Assembly: GCA_965153455.1 (NCBI GenBank)
Contig: OZ234493.1
Coordinates: 16,668,213-16,732,212 of the forward strand
DNA: 64,000 nt
Direction of reading: 5' to 3'
Source: Sphagnum compactum
Lineage: Eukaryota; Bryophyta; Sphagnopsida; Sphagnales
Below are positions 59,123-64,000 of the stretch, piece after piece (the stretch's first letter is position 1; each line of letters opens with the position of its first letter). Position numbers and translations under genes: made by a program. The notes below the pieces were generated by a model. The model did no database searches. It had not been told where the DNA came from and was given only the letters and a program-made list of their open reading frames with translations.

Positions 59123-62100
59123 ATGGACTCACGTGCGGAGGCGGCGAAGATTTGCTGCCACTCGACCGCCGTCGCTCGCAATTGCTGCGACGTGCAGCAG
59201 CAGCAACAACAGCAACGTTGCAGCAGCAGCAATACGAGGAGTTCCGACGCTGCTGGTTCCTTACAGTCGCAACCGGCTTCTTGTGAGGTAGAACTCGGGG
59301 ACGAGCATGAGGAGGAGGAGGAGGAGCAGGAACAACAGCAAACTCGTGATGCGGAACATAGCCGCAACAACAACAAAAAGCCAGCAGCGCCCACCTTCGT
59401 TGGCTCCCTGGACCCTGCTGCTACTGTTGGAAGCAGTTCTGTCAAAGGTAAAGTACTAGCCAACAATTCGGACTTCTAGCTCAAGATTCTTTGTGAATTA
59501 GACTTGCACAACCGGCTCTGGTTCTTCTTCTGGCTCCTGTATCTTACTAGTTGTGAATGCGTCTAGGGGTCTTGCTCATGTGTCGGCTGTTCGTCCTTTA
59601 GATTCCATCATGTAGCAGGCTCCGCAGCTGAATGTGGTGGTTGGTTTTCGCCAAGGAATCAACAATCACAGTTGTCACCGGCTAGGAATCTTTTTCGAAG
59701 ATCCCACTCCTAATTCAATCTGTAAACATGAGCTCTGGAATCAATCATGCATTAGACTGGTCCTTTGTCACTCTGAATTCTGGGAATCGGATCGAGCAGT
59801 AGAGCCCCCCTGGGTGGATGGGGAGATTGTAGTTCCGCTTGAGGTGCAGGCAGGCATGCACTGAACAAATGGGGGAAAGGGGAGAGTTTTTGCTGCAGGT
59901 TCAGGTTTTCTGGTGTTGAGGTCGCAGTCAGCACATCCATTGGATCCCTTGACACCTACAGAGATTGCAGTGGCCATAGCTACTGTTAGAGCAGCAGGAG
60001 ACACTCCTGAAGTAAGTGTGCAAAAGACCTATCCATCAAACGAGGTTTATATGTTTTACTTGCTGCTATAGCATCTGTGGTCTGATGTCACCAAGAATCT
60101 CAAGATGGATGCAATTCAAGGATTTTTCTATCTCTCTCTCTTCCTTTTTTGGGTTTGATTTCTGTGTACAAGATGATGAAGATGGGATACAAAATGCTTG
60201 AAATGCCAGGTGCGAGATGGCATGCGATTTGTGGAGGTGGTATTGAATGAGCCAGGCAAGAATGTGGTGGCACTAGCTGATGCCTACTTCTTCCCACCAT
60301 ATCAGCCGATGCTCTTCAGATCTAAGGCTGGAAATGTGCCAGGAGCTTTTGGGCCCATGTATCCATTACAGCTGCCACCACGGCAGGCCAGATTGGTGGT
60401 TTACAATAAGAAAACAAACGAGACCAGTGTCTGGTTAGTGGAGCTCAGCGAAGTGCACGCTACTGCCCGTAGTGGTCATCACCGTGGCAAAGTTCTCTCT
60501 TCTGTTGTCGTCCCTGACGTTCAACCTCCCATGGTAAGCCAAGCTCAGGAGCTATGTATCCCCATGATATCTCCCTTCACCTCTACCGTGCTTTGCCTAA
60601 TCTCTAGACATTCCATCTCTGATGGTCTTTTCCTGCAACCATTTCAGAGGGTCCTTTTCCTGCAATCCGTTTCAGAGGGTTCTTTTTCTGCAATCGGTCT
60701 CAGAGGGTCTTTTCCTGCAATCTGTCTCAGAGGGTCTTTTCCTTTGCAGGAAGAAAGTGAGAACTATTTCACTAGAAAACACTTAATGCTGTTGTTGGAG
60801 AGGAAAAGATCATGCATGTTTGATCATCGTAATATTGTATGCTGGTAAAATACAATTGATGCTGTTTTTTGTGTTCATTGGGAGCAGGACGCGGTTGAGT
60901 ATGCAGAATGTGAAGCGACGGTGAAAGAGCATGGACCTTTTGTTGAGGCAATGAAGAGACGTGGTATTGACGATATGGATCTTGTGATGGTGGATCCATG
61001 GTACACATTTTCTTTTTTGCTCAGCATGGTGCAATCTTTGTGGGAAGTATTTTTCAGCTTCTTGTAACTCTAGTGTTTGCATAGTTTTTTGATGACAGAA
61101 TTCCTGAAAAAAGTTGAGGAAGATGGAATTGATGAATGGATGGTGGGCATGGGGTGATCTGCAGGTGTGTAGGTTACTATGGAGAAGAAGATGCTCCAAG
61201 TCGAAGGTTGGCAAGGCCTCTAGTGTTCTGCAGAACACCAGGTGCTTGTCCCCTTGAGAATGGGTATGCACGGCCAGTGGAGGGCATCCATGTGCTGGTA
61301 GATATGCGGCAAATGAAGGTTAAATCTTGGACTAATTCTATGCCATATTTGCTGAATCTTTGTTGGCACTCAACATTTTTTCTGTGGGTATTATTATTAA
61401 CCTGTCATCATTGCAATCAAAGTACCTCTGAGTGAGATATGTATCTGAACTTCTCTTGCAAGGAAAAAATATGACAGTAACGAATGCATTTGTTGACATG
61501 CATGCAGGTGATTGAGTTTGAGGATAGATATCTTGTGCCATTGCCCCCTCCAGATCCCCTACGAAACTACACAGCTGCTGCTTCGAGAGGGGGAGTGGAC
61601 AGGACGGATATCAAGCCCTTGTTAATCTCTCAGCCTGAAGGTCCTAGTTTCCGAGTCAATGGCTATGCAGTGGAATGGCAAAAGGTAAATCTTGTGGCAA
61701 TTCAGATGTAATTTACAGGGGACGAGAGAGGATGTGGAAAATTTTCTCAGGAGGGGCACAATATGGGTGGAGCACTAGTGTGTGTTGCAGCCTATGTAGA
61801 GACTGTCTGAATTTGCAGTCTAAATTTTTGTGGATGCTTTTGTAATGCATAGTGGAATTTTCGAGTTGGTTTTACACCAAGGGAAGGATTGGTCATCCAC
61901 ACAGTAGCCTATGATGATGGTAGCCGTGGTAGACGCTCAATAGCACATCGCCTCAGCTTTGTCGAAATGGTGGTACCATATGGTGACCCAAAAGATCCAC
62001 ATTATCGGAAGAATGCATTTGATGCAGGAGAGGATGGCTTGGGCAAGAATTGCCACTCTTTAAAACGGGCAAGTGCTGTTTTGACCTCTCTTTTGTTGAT

Positions 62101-64000
62101 AATACTGCCTGAATGGAAACTATGTTTTTGTTTGGCTATTTAATGTGACTTGAGTCTACAGCTTATTGAGAGAGAAAGAGGTAATTAGGGAGATGGGAGT
62201 TGTAAGCTCAACTTGACACAATTGCAGCTTCAAATCTGCAGGGGTGTGACTGTCTTGGGTACATCAAGTACTTTGATGCGCACTTCACAAACTTCCATGG
62301 CGGGGTTGAGACGGTTGAAAACTGTGTGTGCATGCATGAGGAAGACCATGGCATTATGTGGAAGCATCAGGATTGGCGAACAGGTTCAGAAGAAGTCCGG
62401 CGATCCCGCCGCCTGACTGTTTCCTTCTTCTGCACAGTTGCAAATTATGAATATGGGTTCTACTGGCATTTTTACCAGGTTGGGTGTTATCTTCCTTTTG
62501 TCCATTTCAAATAAGCTCTTGTCCTCACCTTTCACCCTGTGGTAGTCAAAAGCCAAAAGAAGCCAAAGGGTAGTAACATGGCAGTGGGTGGATGCACATG
62601 TCATTTGAGATACTTGATGTGCGTTCTATGGCAGCTCTGGTGATGATGATTTGTGCAGATTTTTCTTGCATTCACATGTGGGTCACCAAGTATGTTAGTT
62701 TCCAGGTTTTGATCTGTCACTGCTTGCAAGAAACTTTTAGCAAACTTGCCCCCAAGGCTTTCCATGACCTTCTTTCATACTTTATTCACTTGAAGAATGT
62801 CTGCTATCTCTGATTGTAGAGCCAAGTCTAGGTCCCGAGAGATTGACATTGGTTCCCATCTGCTGGTTCTCTGTGTACCCTTGTTATGGATACTGAAAGG
62901 ATCAAAAAGGGTCTTTGTGGTGTCCCTACAGCCATTGCCCATGTTTTCAGGGTTCATCCTAGAGCAAAACAGATGTGAGGAATACAAGCAAAAGTTTTTG
63001 GTCTGTTGTGCAAATCTTGTACCCCCTGCTTGACAACCCCGGCAACAAGCCATGATCACATACTCAGTGGTTAAAACTACATGTGAGGATCAAGTGTGGC
63101 AGCTGTTTTGTAGGCCAGAAGAGAATCATAGCTTGATGAAGGCCTTTAGTGTACATGAAGGAAAAAAAGGTTTGTAAGGTTTGTAGCTACGTGCAGAACT
63201 CTGTCAGAATTTTTACTATACTAAGTTGCTCATAGAAATCAAAACTGACACCTCTGTGGGTTGGTTGTGGCAGGATGGCCGAATAGAGGCAGAAGTGAAG
63301 CTGACTGGTATTCTCAGCCTGGGGGCGTTGAAAACAGATGAACATCGCCGACATGGTACTCTTATTGCACCTGGGTTGTATGCACCAGTGCACCAGCATT
63401 TCTTTGTTGCCCGGTTGGATATGGCAGTGGACTGTAAGCCAGGGGAAGGCTGGAATCAGGTACTGCCAAGATATCCTCTGGACAGATAGTAGTACTGGTA
63501 CTTTTTTTGGTAAAGTTTCTGAAACAATTCTTGTCTCAGTTCCCTGACATAGTCACCTCTGCATCATCAGGTTGTTGAAGTTAATGTAAAGGTGGAGGAG
63601 CCAGGCCCTGATAATCCCCATAACAATGCGTTCTATGCTGAGGAAACACTTCTGCGGTCAGAGCTTGAGGCTCAACGTGACTGCAACTCTCTTACTGCTC
63701 GGCATTGGCTGGTACAGCTACTTTCCATTTCACCCTCCATTACATTCTTAATCAAAGTTCTTTCTGCAAATTTTAAGAAACTTGCTTTCCAATTTCTTTT
63801 TCCAGACTTATGAAATGATTTGTGCAACACAGGTACGAAACACAAGAACATTCAATCGCACAGGACAGCTGACCGGCTATAAGCTGATGCCAGGCTCCAA
63901 TTGTCTGCCATTAGCAGGTCCTGATGCCAAGTTTCTCCGGCGAGCTGCCTTCTTGAATCACAACCTTTGGGTGACGCAGTATAACCGGGATGAGTGCTTT
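59123..64000 (+). CDS. Primary copper amine oxidase, peroxisomal type, 3' end outside window
   Basis: Oxidises primary amines such as putrescine to an aldehyde with H2O2 and ammonia. Exons: 59123-59447, 59899-60011, 60210-60533, 60888-61000, 61165-61318, 61508-61684, 61853-62068, 62242-62478, 63274-63459, 63571-63711, 63833-64000+. All join in frame (718 codons so far) and follow the Arabidopsis At2g42490-type protein (about 776 residues). Residues 1-110 are low-complexity (seven Gln at 25-31, a Glu run). HPLDPL at about 119 starts the conserved part. The topaquinone precursor is Tyr543 in TVANYE; the catalytic base Asp459 lies in FDAGEDG; copper ligands His593 and His595 lie in PVHQHF. The third His and a C-terminal peroxisome signal would lie beyond the edge. 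Intron 7 (62069-62241) begins with GC, not GT. No defect is visible; likely functional. The start at 59123 is the first in-frame ATG after a stop. Confidence 0.95.
60624..60750 (+). repeat. 28-bp minisatellite in intron 3 of the amine oxidase gene
   Basis: CAGAGGGTCTTTTCCTGCAA and the following TC(C/T)GT(C/T)T are repeated four to five times with a period of 27-28 bp. The last copy ends TTTTCCTTTGCAG, a strong acceptor-like site at 60749, 138 bp before the acceptor that preserves the protein. Confidence 0.85.

Noticed and set aside
58430-59466. Long overlapping ORFs on both strands (up to 232 codons) before and over amine oxidase exon 1
   Set aside because: GC-rich, low-complexity sequence with Arg/Ser/Gln runs and no domain; expected by chance where stops are rare.
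60198-60848. 216-codon ORF taken as one exon
   Set aside because: Only 60210-60533 is homologous to amine oxidase; the rest is intron 3 with a minisatellite.
1-64000. tRNA, rRNA, snoRNA or organelle-derived segments
   Set aside because: I looked for conserved boxes such as tRNA A/B boxes and typical plastid or mitochondrial genes and saw none that I can defend.
1-64000. CRISPR arrays and prokaryotic operons
   Set aside because: The sequence is eukaryotic (spliced genes, plant transposons); the tandem repeats lack spacer structure.

Overview
This is a stretch of land-plant nuclear DNA: AT-rich, thinly genic and loaded with decayed transposable elements. The plant call rests on a spliced copper amine oxidase of the plant peroxisomal type, relics of a trehalose-6-phosphate phosphatase and a mitochondrial ATP synthase OSCP gene with plant-like short GT-AG introns, a leucine-rich-repeat relic, and plant-type Ty3/gypsy and hAT sequences. 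Species cannot be fixed from the sequence; a large, old, TE-rich genome (for example a non-flowering land plant) would fit, but that is inference.

Layout. 1-0.8 kb: minus-strand tetratricopeptide (TPR) coding array built of exact 102-bp units, running off the left edge and decaying toward its upstream end. 3.4-3.8 kb: strongly G-rich strand with quadruplex motifs. 5.0-5.4 kb: tandem repeat. 5.6-6.5 kb: CpG-richer LTR-like block. 7.1-8.7 kb: LRR relic and a dead Ty3/gypsy reverse transcriptase/RNase H. 8.7-12.6 kb: extraordinary AT-rich degenerate repeat block. 13.4-17.9 kb: a small minus-strand hypothetical gene, then several plus-strand fragments of unrelated host genes (OSCP, TPP, others) with introns retained. 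18.5-22.5 kb: short repeats and hAT-like non-autonomous elements, one with a likely 8-bp target duplication. 23-33 kb: mostly unrecognised AT-rich DNA.

33.3-35.8 kb: three copies of a ~310-bp repeat (R1), two direct and one inverted, bracketing a GC-richer 1.5-kb segment with an unassigned 214-codon ORF; a fourth R1 copy lies at 44.7 kb. 35.9-43.5 kb: minus-strand dead hAT transposase plus a decayed long coiled-coil gene, possibly within one element. 46.3-47.0 kb: 704-bp foldback element. 50.4-54.5 kb: second dead hAT element, with degenerate ends and a 28-bp minisatellite.

The only gene that looks fully functional is the copper amine oxidase at 59.1 kb to the right edge: ten introns all join in frame, one of them a GC-AG intron; its last coding part lies outside the window. 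It shows no functional linkage with its neighbours. Most other coding signals are relics, and many of their stop codons stand where Gln or Trp is expected, which suggests C-to-T decay.
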